A stretch of DNA of 64,000 nucleotides, from the NCBI RefSeq assembly GCF_009739905.1, contig NZ_CP034279.1, forward strand, positions 3,286,001 to 3,350,000, given 5' to 3'. Within the stretch, counting starts at the first letter, position 1. Every line of letters begins with the position of its first letter. Below, piece by piece: positions 18,497-27,295 of this stretch. The translations under genes and the position numbers were made by a program. The notes below the pieces were generated by a model. The model did not search any database. It was not told the DNA's origin and saw only the letters and a program-made list of their open reading frames with translations. The DNA is from Streptomyces ficellus. Lineage in GTDB: Bacteria > Actinomycetota > Actinomycetes > Streptomycetales > Streptomycetaceae.

Positions 18497-19080
18497 ACGG
18501 TCCCCCTCGGACGTGCGAGCGTGCCTCTCAGAGGACCGGGCTGGACGCCCGGCACCCTGCTGTTCCTCCCGGCCCTCAGGTCACCAGCAGGTGACCGGCC
18601 CTGGACCGGACACCGGCGTGGACCGGAGCACCGCGGCGTCTGAACCGGAGCACACCGGCGAAGCCGGCGAGCGCCGACGGGCCCGACGGGCGTGCCGACG
18701 TCTGTCGGCCACACCGCCGGAATCCGGCTCGGGACCTGACCCGGTCCGTGCCCGGACCCGGGGCCGGGTACCCGGACTGGCGGCACCCGGGACGGCCTGC
18801 GGCCCGGGGCGGCCAGCGACCCGGACTGCTCCGACCCGGGACTGCTGCGACCCGGGACTGTTGCGACCCGGGACTGTTGCGACCCGGACTCGGACCGGAA
18901 CCGGACCGGCCGGATGCGGGCCCTCCAGGGACCCGGTCTCCGCCTCCGAGCCGAGCCGACAATCCGGCATGGGCGGCGGCGGAGAGGCCGGGTGACCGAC
19001 GCCGGCCGACCCCGACCGACGACAACCGGCCAATATCAACCGGCCGTCGCCCACTGGGCCGAACGGGTCGGCGAGCCGCC
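18497..19080. other. Long spacer between bldG and its anti-sigma gene
   Basis: 584 bp without a supportable gene, very G+C-rich, containing the tandem repeat at 18818-18890. If the two genes are co-transcribed as in S. coelicolor, this would be an unusually long untranslated linker. Confidence 0.5.
18818..18890. repeat. 15/16-bp tandem repeat GACCCGGGACTGYTGC
   Basis: Four units (18818-18832, 18833-18848, 18849-18864, 18865-18880) plus a partial fifth. The third and fourth are identical. It lies between bldG and the anti-sigma gene, so it would be in their joint transcript. Confidence 0.9.
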
Positions 19081-19434
19081 TCAGTCGGTCGCCGCGACGG
19101 CCTCGTCGACCGTGGTGTGGATCGGGAACACCTTGGTCAGGCCAGTGATCCGGAAGATCTTGAGAATGCGCTCCTGGTTGCAGACCAGGCGCAGCGATCC
19201 TTCGTGCGCGCGCACGCGCTTCAGGCCGCCCACCAGCACGCCGAGACCGGTCGAGTCGAGGAAGTCCACGCCCTCCATGTCGACGACCAGGTGGTAGCTG
19301 CCGTCATTCACCAACTCGACCAACTGCTCGCGCAGCTTGGGCGCGGTATACACATCAATCTCGCCACCGACCTCGACGACCGTACGGTCGCCACCAGGGC
19401 CGGACACATTGCGAGTCGACAGGGACAGGTCCAC
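19081..19434 (-). CDS. bldG: Anti-sigma factor antagonist BldG
   Basis: A 117-residue STAS-domain protein closely matching Streptomyces BldG, required for aerial mycelium formation and antibiotic production. The phosphorylation site is the Ser of [12 protein letters not shown] at residue 61 (Ser57 in S. coelicolor, whose protein is slightly shorter). BldG binds anti-sigma factors when unphosphorylated, releasing sigma. GTG 19434 is preceded by GGAGG at 6 nt. The gene is divergent from the helicase, with 79 bp between starts. Its usual downstream partner follows at 18496. Confidence 0.96.
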   Translation of the reverse strand: MDLSLSTRNVSGPGGDRTVVEVGGEIDVYTAPKLREQLVELVNDGSYHLVVDMEGVDFLDSTGLGVLVGGLKRVRAHEGSLRLVCNQERILKIFRITGLTKVFPIHTTVDEAVAATD

Positions 19435-19513
19435 GGATCCTCCAGCACCTTGCTATCGAGCGGTCGCCCCTCGGATTCTCCGGACGGAGCCAGGGGACGG
19501 ATCGCCAGCCGCG

Positions 19514-21991
19514 ATGGCATTCATTCACTTACCAGCAGCCATGCACGACGCCTTGGGAGCATTGTCCGTCACGCCGGTGACACACTCGGTGCCGATGGCC
19601 ATGAATCACCGCCCCAGTCGACCCCCCGAGAGCGGGGAAACCCGCCCCACGCCCGGTACGGTCCTCGACCGGCTCGCCACAGGGGCGGACCGGGCTGCGC
19701 GCATCACTCATACGGAGCACCTGCCCCCGAGAGCGGGTCGGCATGCAGTCTGGCCCGATCGCATCCGTCCAGAAGTGATCAACGCCATCCGAACGGCGGG
19801 CATCGAGCACCCCTGGGCCCACCAGGCGGCCGCCGCCGAGTACGCGCTGGACGGCGAGTCGGTCGTCATCGCCACCGGCACCGCGTCCGGCAAGTCGCTC
19901 GCCTATCTGGCCCCGGTCCTCACGACCCTGCTGGACGGCTCCGAGGCGCCCAACGGCCGTGGCGCGACCGCCCTGTACCTGGCCCCCACCAAGGCGCTCG
20001 CCGCCGACCAGCGGCGCTCGGTCAAAGCCCTCGCCCAACCGCTGGGCAACCGCATCCGGCCCGCCGTGTACGACGGCGACACCCCGGTCGAGGAGCGTGA
20101 GTGGGTCCGCCAGTACGCCAACTACGTACTGACCAACCCCGACATGCTCCACCGCGGCGTGCTCCCCTCCCACCCCCGCTGGTCCTCCTTCCTCCGCTCA
20201 CTGCGCTACGTGGTCATCGACGAGTGCCACACCTACCGGGGCGTCTTCGGCTCCCACGTCGCCCAGGTGCTGCGCCGGCTGCGCCGCGTCTGCGCCCGCT
20301 ACGGCTCCTCCCCCGTCTTCCTCCTCGCCTCCGCCACCGCCGCCCGGCCCGCCCACGCGGCGGAGCGCCTGACCGGCCTGCCGGTACGCGAGGTCGCCGA
20401 CGACGCCTCACCGCGCGGGGAGATGGTGTTCGCGCTGTGGGAGCCGCCGCTGACCGAGCTCCAGGGCGAGCAGGGCGCCCCGGTACGCCGCACCGCCACC
20501 GCCGAGACCGCCGACCTGCTGACGGACCTCACCGTCCAGGGCGTCCGCTCCGTCGCCTTCGTACGCTCACGGCGCGGCGCCGAGCTGATCTCGGTCATCG
20601 CCAAGGAGCGCCTCGCGGAGGTCGACCGCTCGCTGCCCGCGCGAGTGGCCGCCTACCGGGGCGGCTACCTGCCCGAGGAGCGCCGGGCCCTGGAGCGGGC
20701 CCTGCACTCGGGTGAGCTGCTCGGGCTGGCCGCGACCACCGCCCTGGAGCTGGGCATCGACGTGTCGGGCCTGGACGCCGTCGTCATCGCCGGGTACCCG
20801 GGCACCCGCGCTTCGCTCTGGCAGCAGGCGGGCCGCGCCGGGCGCTCCGGGCAGGGAGCGCTCGCCGTGCTCGTGGCCCGCGACGACCCGCTGGACACCT
20901 TCCTCGTCCACCACCCGGAGGCGCTGTTCCGCCAACCGGTGGAGTCGACCGTCCTGGACCCCGACAACCCCTACGTCCTCGCACCCCACCTGTGCGCCGC
21001 GGCCGCCGAGGTCCCGCTCACCGACTCCGATCTGGCTCTGTTCGGCCCGGCCGTCCCCGACCTGCTGCCCCAGCTGGAGTCGGCCGGCCTGCTGCGACGG
21101 CGGGCGTCCGGCTGGTACTGGACCCGCCGGGAACGCGCCGCCGACCTCACCGACATCCGGGGCGAGGGCGGCAGCCCCGTACAGATCGTCGAGGCCGGCA
21201 CGGGCCGGCTGCTCGGCACGGTCGACGAGTCCGCCGCCCACGCCGCCGTCCACGACGGCGCGGTGCACCTCCACATGGGCCGCACCTACCTGGTCCGGCA
21301 GCTCGACCTGAAGGACTCGGTCGCCCTCGTGGAGGAGGCCAACCCGCCCTATTCCACGACCGCCCGCGACACCACCGCCATCTCCGTGCTCGAGACCGAC
21401 ACCGAGATCCCCTGGGGCGACGGCCGCCTGTGCTACGGGTCCGTCGAGGTCACCAACCAGGTCGTCTCCTACCTGCGTCGCCGTCTGATCACCGGCGAGG
21501 TGCTCGGCGAGACGAAGCTCGACCTGCCGCCCCGCACCCTGCGCACCCGCGCCGTGTGGTGGACCGTCACCGAGGACCAGTTGGACGCCGCCCGGGTGAA
21601 CCCGGAGCAGCTCGGTGGAGCCCTGCACGCCGCCGAGCACGCGTCCATCGGCCTGCTGCCGCTCTTCGCCACCTGTGACCGCTGGGACATCGGAGGGGTG
21701 TCCGTCCCGCTCCACCCGGACACGATGCTGCCGACGGTCTTCGTGTACGACGGCCACCCCGGCGGCGCCGGATTCGCCGAACGCGCCTTCCACACCGCCC
21801 GCGAGTGGCTCACCGCGACCCGTGACGCCATCGCGTCCTGCGAATGCGACGCGGGCTGCCCCTCCTGCATCCAGTCGCCCAAGTGCGGCAACGGCAACGA
21901 CCCGCTGCACAAGCGTGGAGCCGTCCGGCTCCTCACGGAACTGCTGCGGGGAGCCCCGGAAGCGCCCCAGGAGGCCCCGCACGTGCCCTGA
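19514..21991 (+). CDS. DEAD/DEAH-box helicase, MrfA/Hrq1 (YprA) family with DUF1998
   Basis: An 825-residue superfamily 2 helicase. Walker A ATGTASGKS lies near residue 120, Walker B VIDECH (DECH) near 235, then the C-terminal RecA domain (GLAATTALELGIDVSGLD, QQAGRAGRSGQGALAV). The C-terminal DUF1998 domain ends with four close cysteines (CECDAGC..C..C, about 775-795), the zinc motif of MrfA/Hrq1 helicases involved in mitomycin and crosslink repair (family knowledge). ATG 19514 fits the family N-terminus. Its last 59 bp overlap the end of the Tad-operon gene on the other strand. TIGRFAM names for the adjacent tad genes (helicase/secretion neighborhood) refer to this gene pair. Confidence 0.93.
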   Translation: MAFIHLPAAMHDALGALSVTPVTHSVPMAMNHRPSRPPESGETRPTPGTVLDRLATGADRAARITHTEHLPPRAGRHAVWPDRIRPEVINAIRTAGIEHPWAHQAAAAEYALDGESVVIATGTASGKSLAYLAPVLTTLLDGSEAPNGRGATALYLAPTKALAADQRRSVKALAQPLGNRIRPAVYDGDTPVEEREWVRQYANYVLTNPDMLHRGVLPSHPRWSSFLRSLRYVVIDECHTYRGVFGSHVAQVLRRLRRVCARYGSSPVFLLASATAARPAHAAERLTGLPVREVADDASPRGEMVFALWEPPLTELQGEQGAPVRRTATAETADLLTDLTVQGVRSVAFVRSRRGAELISVIAKERLAEVDRSLPARVAAYRGGYLPEERRALERALHSGELLGLAATTALELGIDVSGLDAVVIAGYPGTRASLWQQAGRAGRSGQGALAVLVARDDPLDTFLVHHPEALFRQPVESTVLDPDNPYVLAPHLCAAAAEVPLTDSDLALFGPAVPDLLPQLESAGLLRRRASGWYWTRRERAADLTDIRGEGGSPVQIVEAGTGRLLGTVDESAAHAAVHDGAVHLHMGRTYLVRQLDLKDSVALVEEANPPYSTTARDTTAISVLETDTEIPWGDGRLCYGSVEVTNQVVSYLRRRLITGEVLGETKLDLPPRTLRTRAVWWTVTEDQLDAARVNPEQLGGALHAAEHASIGLLPLFATCDRWDIGGVSVPLHPDTMLPTVFVYDGHPGGAGFAERAFHTAREWLTATRDAIASCECDAGCPSCIQSPKCGNGNDPLHKRGAVRLLTELLRGAPEAPQEAPHVP

Positions 21992-22622
21992 CCACGGGCG
22001 CGTACGGCCCGAACCGGGCCCTTGCCGTCACCTCCGCGATCTCGCCGCGCACCGTGCAGCGGACCACCTCCGTGGCCTGGGCCCGCGCCACCCGCTCGGC
22101 CGCCCCGCATGCGGCCGAGGTTCCCCACAGCGCCCGGTCCGCCGCCGCGAGCGCCGCCAGGTCCGCCGCGCCGCCCGCCCGGTGCCGGGCGGCCACCGCC
22201 TGTCCGAGGGCGAGCACCACCGCGAACACCGTGCACAGCACCGTCGCCGCCATGGCCGCCCACACCGTCGCCGACCCCCGGTCCGTGCACCCGGCCGACC
22301 CCCGGCCGCCGAGGGCGCCGAGGGTGCCGAGGGTGCCGTGACGGCCACCCCCGGTCCGCTCGGGTGGGCGAGCCGCGGGCTCGTGCGGCAGCTGGGCCTC
22401 GGGCCCTTTCGGTGGGCGGGCCGCGGGGCGGGGCGTGTCGCCGGCGGGGGCACCGGCTGCGGTGCCGGCCGAGGAGCGGGACCCCGTGCCGCCCGAGGCA
22501 CCGGACCCCGTGCGGCCCGAGGGATGGGGCGCCGTGCCGCCCGCCTGGTCCGCTCCGCCGTCCGCGGGTCGGTCCGCGGGGCGGCCCTTGCGGTGGCCGA
22601 GTACGGCTGCCCGGAGTGTCAT
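21933..22622 (-). CDS. TadE-like protein (Rv3654c-like, helicase/secretion neighborhood)
   Basis: A 229-residue protein, last gene of the Tad operon. Residues 1-115 are basic and Pro/Gly/Ala-rich, an unusual long extension. Then comes the pilin-like GSATVWAAMAATVLCTVFAVVLALGQAVAARHRAGGAADLAALAAA segment, one TadE-type membrane helix, and a short exported domain with two Cys (AACGAA, VRCTVRG). The ATG at 22622 overlaps the upstream stop as ATGA. The stop lies inside the oppositely oriented helicase gene. A normal TadE-like start near the membrane helix cannot be excluded. Confidence 0.8.
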   Translation of the reverse strand: MTLRAAVLGHRKGRPADRPADGGADQAGGTAPHPSGRTGSGASGGTGSRSSAGTAAGAPAGDTPRPAARPPKGPEAQLPHEPAARPPERTGGGRHGTLGTLGALGGRGSAGCTDRGSATVWAAMAATVLCTVFAVVLALGQAVAARHRAGGAADLAALAAADRALWGTSAACGAAERVARAQATEVVRCTVRGEIAEVTARARFGPYAPVVRARAGPPGALPGLPAAVP

Positions 22623-22984
22623 GGCGTCACCCCCACGGTGTCCTCGGCCAGCGCGGCCGCCTCCGCGCGGAGCGTGAGCCGTAGCGGTCCCGGGCCGGGG
22701 GACGGCGCCTCCACCCGTACCCGCCACAGGTCGCCGGTTCGGTCCACGGCCACCCGGGCGCCGTCCGGCGCGGCTGACCGGGCCGCCGCGACCGCCTGTG
22801 CGCGCGGTTCGGAGCGCGCCACCGCCCGTGCCCCGGCCCGCGCCGCGTCGACGCACTGGATGTGCGCGGCGGTCGCCATCAGCGCCCATACGAGGGCCAT
22901 GGTGAACAGCGCCAGCACCGGCAGGACGGTGGCCGCCTCGGCGGTCACCGAGCCCCGGTCGCCGCCGCCCTCAGAACTGGGCAT
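22619..22984 (-). CDS. TadE family minor pilin
   Basis: A 121-residue pseudopilin. GSVTAEAATVLPVLALFTMALVW resembles a class-III prepilin: Gly just before a residue followed by Glu at +5 (TAEAA) and a 20-residue hydrophobic helix. The rest is a small exterior domain. It starts at ATG 22984, 14 nt inside the upstream gene's coding end, and its TGA overlaps the ATG of the next gene. Cleavage by a TadV/prepilin peptidase is expected from the family; no peptidase gene is in this operon. Confidence 0.88.
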   Translation of the reverse strand: MPSSEGGGDRGSVTAEAATVLPVLALFTMALVWALMATAAHIQCVDAARAGARAVARSEPRAQAVAAARSAAPDGARVAVDRTGDLWRVRVEAPSPGPGPLRLTLRAEAAALAEDTVGVTP

Positions 22985-23234
22985 CGAGCGCCCTCCCGAT
23001 CAGTGACTGCAGTCCACCCGATACGACGTCACTCGTCACGATCTTGTAGAGCACGGCGGCGAAGGCGCACGCGGCGAGTGTCCCCATCGCGTACTCGGCG
23101 GTCGTCATCCCCGCGTCCCTTCCGCCGCCAACTCCACGCACCCGCGCCGCCCGCGCGACCCACGCCACGCGCGCCTTCACGGCCTGCACCATCCGGTTCC
23201 TCATGACAACCCCCATGAAATGTCGATCCGTCAC
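22971..23234 (-). CDS. DUF4244 Flp-type pilin-like protein
   Basis: An 87-residue protein from the GTG at 23234, or 77 residues from ATG 23204. The start GTG overlaps the preceding stop as GTGA, whereas ATG 23204 has GGGGG upstream; either may be used. A basic leader is followed by GMTTAEYAMGTLAACAFAAVLYKIV, the G-[MT]-TAEY Flp-pilin motif with cleavage after Gly and Glu5, then a short tail. Flp pilins are the major subunits of Tad fibres, so this is the probable main pilus subunit. Confidence 0.85.
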   Translation of the reverse strand: MTDRHFMGVVMRNRMVQAVKARVAWVARAARVRGVGGGRDAGMTTAEYAMGTLAACAFAAVLYKIVTSDVVSGGLQSLIGRALDAQF

Positions 23235-23995
23235 AACAGTTCGCCCGCCAGCCCGATGACCACCGGCGCCACTCCGACCGCGAGGAAGGCGGGCAGGAAG
23301 CAGAGCCCTACCGGTGCGGTGATCAGTACCTGCGCGCGCTGCGCGCGGGCCGTCGCCCGTCGCGCCCGGTCGGCCCGCAGGCCGGCGGCGAGCCGGGAGA
23401 CCGCCTCCGCCGCCGGGGCGCCCGAGGCGCTCGCCCGCTCCAGGCAGCGCGCCAGGGGTCGGGCGCCCGGTATCTCACCGAACCGGCCCCACACGTCGTC
23501 CGGTTCGCCGCCCAGTCGCAGCTCCGCTGCCGCCCACGCCAGCCGGTCGCCGACGGGACCGCCCAGGGACTCCCCGACCGCCTCCGCCGCCTCACGTGGC
23601 CCGGCGCCGGCCGACAGGCACGCGGCGAGCAGATCCGCCGCCAGCGGCAGCCCGCGAGCCGCCTCACCGTCCTCGTCCGTCACCGGACGCGGGCGCCGCT
23701 GCCACTTCCAGGTGCCGTACGCCGAGACGACGCCCACGACGAGCCCGGCCACCCCGCCAACCAGGACCCAGCCCCCGGCCGCGGCCCCCATGGGCGCCGC
23801 CCATCGCCGAACCCACGACCCGCACCGCCCCGGCCACCCGGTCCGGCGCCGCCCGGTCTCCGTGCCCAGCAGCGCGGCCGTACGCCGGCGCGCCCTGGCC
23901 CTCAGTCGCCGTGCCACGAGCATCCGCGCGAGCCATGCCACGCCCGTCGACAGCGCCACCAGCACCCACAGGCTGTGGACGTGCGGCCCGCTCAC
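23231..23995 (-). CDS. Type II secretion F / TadC-like inner-membrane protein
   Basis: A 254-residue protein with a T2SSF domain (LLAACLSAGAGPREAAEAV ... ARPLARCLERASASGAPAAEAVSRLA). Membrane helices occur near the N-terminus, around WVLVGGVAGLVVGVVSAYG and at the C-terminus (LCFLPAFLAVGVAPVVIGLA). TadC pairs with TadB to form the pilus assembly platform. The GTG at 23995 overlaps the upstream TGA (GTGA), so the longer open frame to 24130 is rejected. Confidence 0.9.
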   Translation of the reverse strand: MSGPHVHSLWVLVALSTGVAWLARMLVARRLRARARRRTAALLGTETGRRRTGWPGRCGSWVRRWAAPMGAAAGGWVLVGGVAGLVVGVVSAYGTWKWQRRPRPVTDEDGEAARGLPLAADLLAACLSAGAGPREAAEAVGESLGGPVGDRLAWAAAELRLGGEPDDVWGRFGEIPGARPLARCLERASASGAPAAEAVSRLAAGLRADRARRATARAQRAQVLITAPVGLCFLPAFLAVGVAPVVIGLAGELL

Positions 23996-24855
23996 GGCTC
24001 CTCCCCGCTCCGTACGACCCGTGCGGCCCACCACAGGCCCGCGGCCTCCAGGAGCCCGCCGACCGCCAGGCACCCCAGTCCCGCCGGCGTGTGGAACAGC
24101 ACCCGCAACGGGTCCGCGCCGAGCGCCCACCCCATCGCGAGCCCCACCACCGGCAGCAGCGCGAGGACGGCCACGGTCGCCCAGGCGCCCGCCAGTTGCG
24201 CTCTCAGCCGTTCCCGCTGGTCCCGCCGCTCCCTGAGCGCCGCCTCCAGCCGGTCCAGGCCCGCCGCGAACCCGGCGCCACCGTCCACGGCCACCTTCCA
24301 GCAGGCCGCCAGACCCACCAGGCCGTCCGCGCCGCCCTCCCGCGCCGCCTTCCGCAGCGCCTCCGGTACGTCACCCCCGAACCGGGCCGCCGCCAGGACC
24401 GCCGCTTCCTCGCCGCCCAGCGCCCCGGTGGTGCCCGCCGCCCAGCGCAACGCCTGCCCGGGCTGCCACCCGGCGCGCAACTCGCCGGCCAACGCCCCGC
24501 ACAGTGCGATCACCGCGTCCGCCCGTCGCTCGCGTTCGCGGGCACGAGCCGCGGCCCGCAGCCGCCGGCCCACCAGCGGCACGGCACACGCCCCCGCGAG
24601 GAGCGGCAGCACCGACCGCCCCAGCAGCGCGAGGGCCACCGCCACCACGAGGCACAACCACTCCCGCCGCCCCCGCAGCAGCGGCGCCCACCCCCGCCAC
24701 GACCACCTCTCCAGGGCCGACCGTGCTTCGCCGGCGCCCGCGGAGCCAGGATCGGCGAACAGCAGCCGCGCCCTGCGCGTCCCGCGCCCCCGCTCCAGCA
24801 CCAGCCAGGCCGCCGCACCCGCGCACACCGCCGCGTACATCGGCTGTCCCGTCAC
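23992..24855 (-). CDS. Type II secretion F / TadB-like inner-membrane protein
   Basis: A 287-residue paired platform protein. Several membrane spans are visible (WLCLVVAVALALLGRSVLPLL, ATVAVLALLPVVGLAMGWAL, AGLGCLAVGGLLEAAGLWWA), with a T2SSF core (IALCGALAGELRAGWQPGQAL). The GTG at 24855 overlaps the stop of the ATPase gene (GTGA). The ORF is open further upstream, but only as a shadow of the ATPase end. Confidence 0.9.
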   Translation of the reverse strand: MTGQPMYAAVCAGAAAWLVLERGRGTRRARLLFADPGSAGAGEARSALERWSWRGWAPLLRGRREWLCLVVAVALALLGRSVLPLLAGACAVPLVGRRLRAAARARERERRADAVIALCGALAGELRAGWQPGQALRWAAGTTGALGGEEAAVLAAARFGGDVPEALRKAAREGGADGLVGLAACWKVAVDGGAGFAAGLDRLEAALRERRDQRERLRAQLAGAWATVAVLALLPVVGLAMGWALGADPLRVLFHTPAGLGCLAVGGLLEAAGLWWAARVVRSGEEP

Positions 24856-26003
24856 CACCGCACACCCCCGATCAGCGACCGCAGCCGCTCCCAGCCCCGC
24901 TCGTGCACGAACCCCCCGGCGCCCCACCGCAGCGCGGGCACCGTCACGACCAGTCCCTGCGTGTTCCGCTCCAGCACGTGGACCTCGGCGATCCGGCGCT
25001 GTCCCGACCTGTCCCGCGCGAGATGGACGACCACCGACAGGGCGGCGGCGACCTGGCTGTGCAGCGCCGCCCGGTCGAGACCCGCAGCCGTACCCAACGC
25101 CTCCAGACGGGCCGGCACATCGGCGGCCGTGTTGGCGTGCACGGTCCCGCTGCCGCCCTCGTGGCCGGTGTTCAGAGCGCTCAGGAGGTCCGCCACTTCC
25201 GCGCCTCGCACCTCGCCCACCACCAGCCGGTCGGGCCGCATCCGCAGCGCCTGGCGCACCAGGTCCCGCAGGGTCACCCGGCCTGCCCCTTCCTGGTTCG
25301 CGGGCCGGGTCTCCAGCCGCACCACATGGGGGTGGTCGGGCCGCAACTCGGCCGAATCCTCGGCCAGGACGATCCGCTCCCGCTCCCCCACCAAGCCGAG
25401 CAGCGTCGACAGCAACGTCGTCTTCCCCGACCCCGTACCGCCGCTGACCAGATACGACACCCGCGCCTCGACCAGTGCCCCTAGCACCTGCTCACCACCC
25501 GGCGGCACCGTCCCCGCGGCCGTGAGCTCCGCCAGGGAGAAGGCCCGGGGGCGCACCACCCGCAGGGACAGGCACGTCGACCCGACCGCCACCGGTGGCA
25601 GCACCGCGTGCATCCGGGTGCCGTCCGGCAGTCGCGCGTCCACCCAGGGCCGGGCATCGTCCAGGCGCCGCCCCGCCACTGCCGCGAGCCGCTGCGCCAG
25701 TCTTCGTACCGCCGCCGCGTCGGGGAAGACGACGTCCGACAGCTCCAGGCCCGCGCCCCGGTCCACCCACACCCGGTCCGGCGCCGACACCAGGACGTCC
25801 GTCACCAGCGGGTCCGCGAGCAGGGGTTCCAGCGGTCCGGTCCCCACCAGCTCGCAGCGCAGCTCCTCGGCCGCGCCGAGCACTTGCGCGTCGCCCAGTA
25901 AGCGCCCCTGCGCTCGCAGTGCCGCCGCCACCCCGGCCGGAGTGGGGTCCGTGCCGCTCTCGACGAGCCGCTGCCGGACGGCCTCCAGGAGTCCCGCTGT
26001 CAT
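24852..26003 (-). CDS. TadA/CpaF-type secretion ATPase
   Basis: A 383-residue VirB11/TadA ATPase that powers Flp pilus or secretion assembly at the inner membrane. Walker A SGGTGSGKT is at residues 188-196; the Asp box DSAELRPDHPHVVRLETR and Walker B RPDRLVVGEVRG follow, then an HEGGSGTVHAN His box. Codon 35 (25901-25899) is TTA, in frame between CGC (Arg) and CTG (Leu). TTA is rare in Streptomyces and is read by bldA tRNA. ATG 26003 overlaps the upstream TGA (ATGA). Confidence 0.94.
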   Translation of the reverse strand: MTAGLLEAVRQRLVESGTDPTPAGVAAALRAQGRLLGDAQVLGAAEELRCELVGTGPLEPLLADPLVTDVLVSAPDRVWVDRGAGLELSDVVFPDAAAVRRLAQRLAAVAGRRLDDARPWVDARLPDGTRMHAVLPPVAVGSTCLSLRVVRPRAFSLAELTAAGTVPPGGEQVLGALVEARVSYLVSGGTGSGKTTLLSTLLGLVGERERIVLAEDSAELRPDHPHVVRLETRPANQEGAGRVTLRDLVRQALRMRPDRLVVGEVRGAEVADLLSALNTGHEGGSGTVHANTAADVPARLEALGTAAGLDRAALHSQVAAALSVVVHLARDRSGQRRIAEVHVLERNTQGLVVTVPALRWGAGGFVHERGWERLRSLIGGVRW

Positions 26004-27103
26004 GACGTGCTCCCTTCCGGCAGCGCCCGCTCCCAGAACGCCGAACAGAACCGTCCGAGGGGGCTCCGCGCGCTGTCGCCCGGCGGTGCGCCCGCGGTCA
26101 GCGCCGCCGCCAGTCCCGGTTCCTGAGGCAGCTCCCCCGCGAGCGGCAGGCCGAGCACGGACGCGATCCACTGGTCGTCGACCCCGGCGGCGTACGGCCC
26201 CCGGACCACCACCCGCACGTCCCGCACGACCGTGCCCACCGTGGCCGCGACCCGTTTGGCACCCGCGACGGCCCGCAGTTCGGCGGGCACCACGAGCAGC
26301 CCCAGATCCAGTTGCGCCAGCGCCTCAGCGGTGGCCTCGTCGATCCGTCGCGGCAGGTCCGCCACGACTACTCCGCCGCGTCTGCGCGCCGCCGCCAGGA
26401 CCGAGCGCATCGCCTCCGGTCGTATCGTCACCGACTCTCCCCGGTCCCAGCTGAGGAGCCGCAGTCCGCGCAGCGACGGCAGGGACTCTTCCAGGGCGCC
26501 GCCGGCGACACGGCCCTTGGAGGCGGCGAGATCCGGCCACCGCAAGCCCTCCTCCTGCTCACCACCGAGCAGGACGTCGAGCCCTCCGCCCAGCGGATCG
26601 CCGTCCACGAGCATCGTCCGCCGGCCCTCCCGAGCGGCGGTGACCGCCAGCGCACAGGCCAGCGTGGACGCCCCCGCACCGCCGCGCCCGCCGATCACAC
26701 CGACCGTCAGCGCCGACCGTCCGGCGCCTTCGACGACATCCGCGATCCGGTCGACGAGCCAGCTCTCGGCGTCGGGTAGCCGCAGCACGTCGTCCGCGCC
26801 GATCTCCACCGCCCGCCGCCACACGCCGGGGTCGTCCCGGTCCCTCCCGACCAGGAGCACGTCCCGTCTGCGCGTCGCACCGCGGCACCGCCCGGCCGCG
26901 TCGTCACCGACCAGGACGAGCGGCGCGGCGTCCCAGTCGGCGCTCTGCTCGGGCACCGAGTGGTACACCTCCGGGTGGGCGCCCGCCGCGGCGCACAGCC
27001 GGAGCAGGTCGTCGAGCAGCTCGGCGTCCTCGGTCACGATCAGCGGTCCGGCCCGCCGCCGCTCGCCGGCCGGTGTCCGGTCGGATGTGATGGTTCCGGC
27101 CAT
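26000..27103 (-). CDS. CpaE-like MinD/ParA family protein (SSD)
   Basis: A 367-residue first gene of the Tad operon. Residues 20-125 are a receiver-like domain lacking clear phosphorylation chemistry. The MinD-type ATPase domain has GGRGGAGAST at 138-147, with Ala where the deviant Walker A normally has Lys before Ser/Thr, as in CpaE-type proteins. A PRRIDEATAEALAQLDL segment and switch residues follow. CpaE homologues localise Tad machines at specific cell sites. ATG 27103 has AGGGGG at 6 nt. The frame is open upstream to 27295, but coding there is not supported. Confidence 0.88.
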   Translation of the reverse strand: MAGTITSDRTPAGERRRAGPLIVTEDAELLDDLLRLCAAAGAHPEVYHSVPEQSADWDAAPLVLVGDDAAGRCRGATRRRDVLLVGRDRDDPGVWRRAVEIGADDVLRLPDAESWLVDRIADVVEGAGRSALTVGVIGGRGGAGASTLACALAVTAAREGRRTMLVDGDPLGGGLDVLLGGEQEEGLRWPDLAASKGRVAGGALEESLPSLRGLRLLSWDRGESVTIRPEAMRSVLAAARRRGGVVVADLPRRIDEATAEALAQLDLGLLVVPAELRAVAGAKRVAATVGTVVRDVRVVVRGPYAAGVDDQWIASVLGLPLAGELPQEPGLAAALTAGAPPGDSARSPLGRFCSAFWERALPEGSTS

Positions 27104-27276
27104 CTCCGCCCCCTCTCCCCTTCGCATGCGCATCACGTGTGTCGCGCCAACGCTCTGCGCGCCGGCCGCACACGGCCCCGCCCCGCTCGCACGGGACCGG
27201 AGATCTGCGATTCCTTCCGCCGCGGACTTCGCGGCCGGAATCACGGTGTACGACTTCCGGAAATGAAGTGGATCTT

Positions 27277-27295
27277 GGTGGATAACTGTGGACAA
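27277..27295 (-). promoter_or_regulatory. DnaA-box-like pair
   Basis: On the minus strand TTGTCCACA (27295-27287), the consensus Streptomyces DnaA box, is followed after one base by TTATCCACC (27285-27277), one mismatch from TTATCCACA. They lie 174 bp upstream of the cpaE-like start. Confidence 0.55.
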
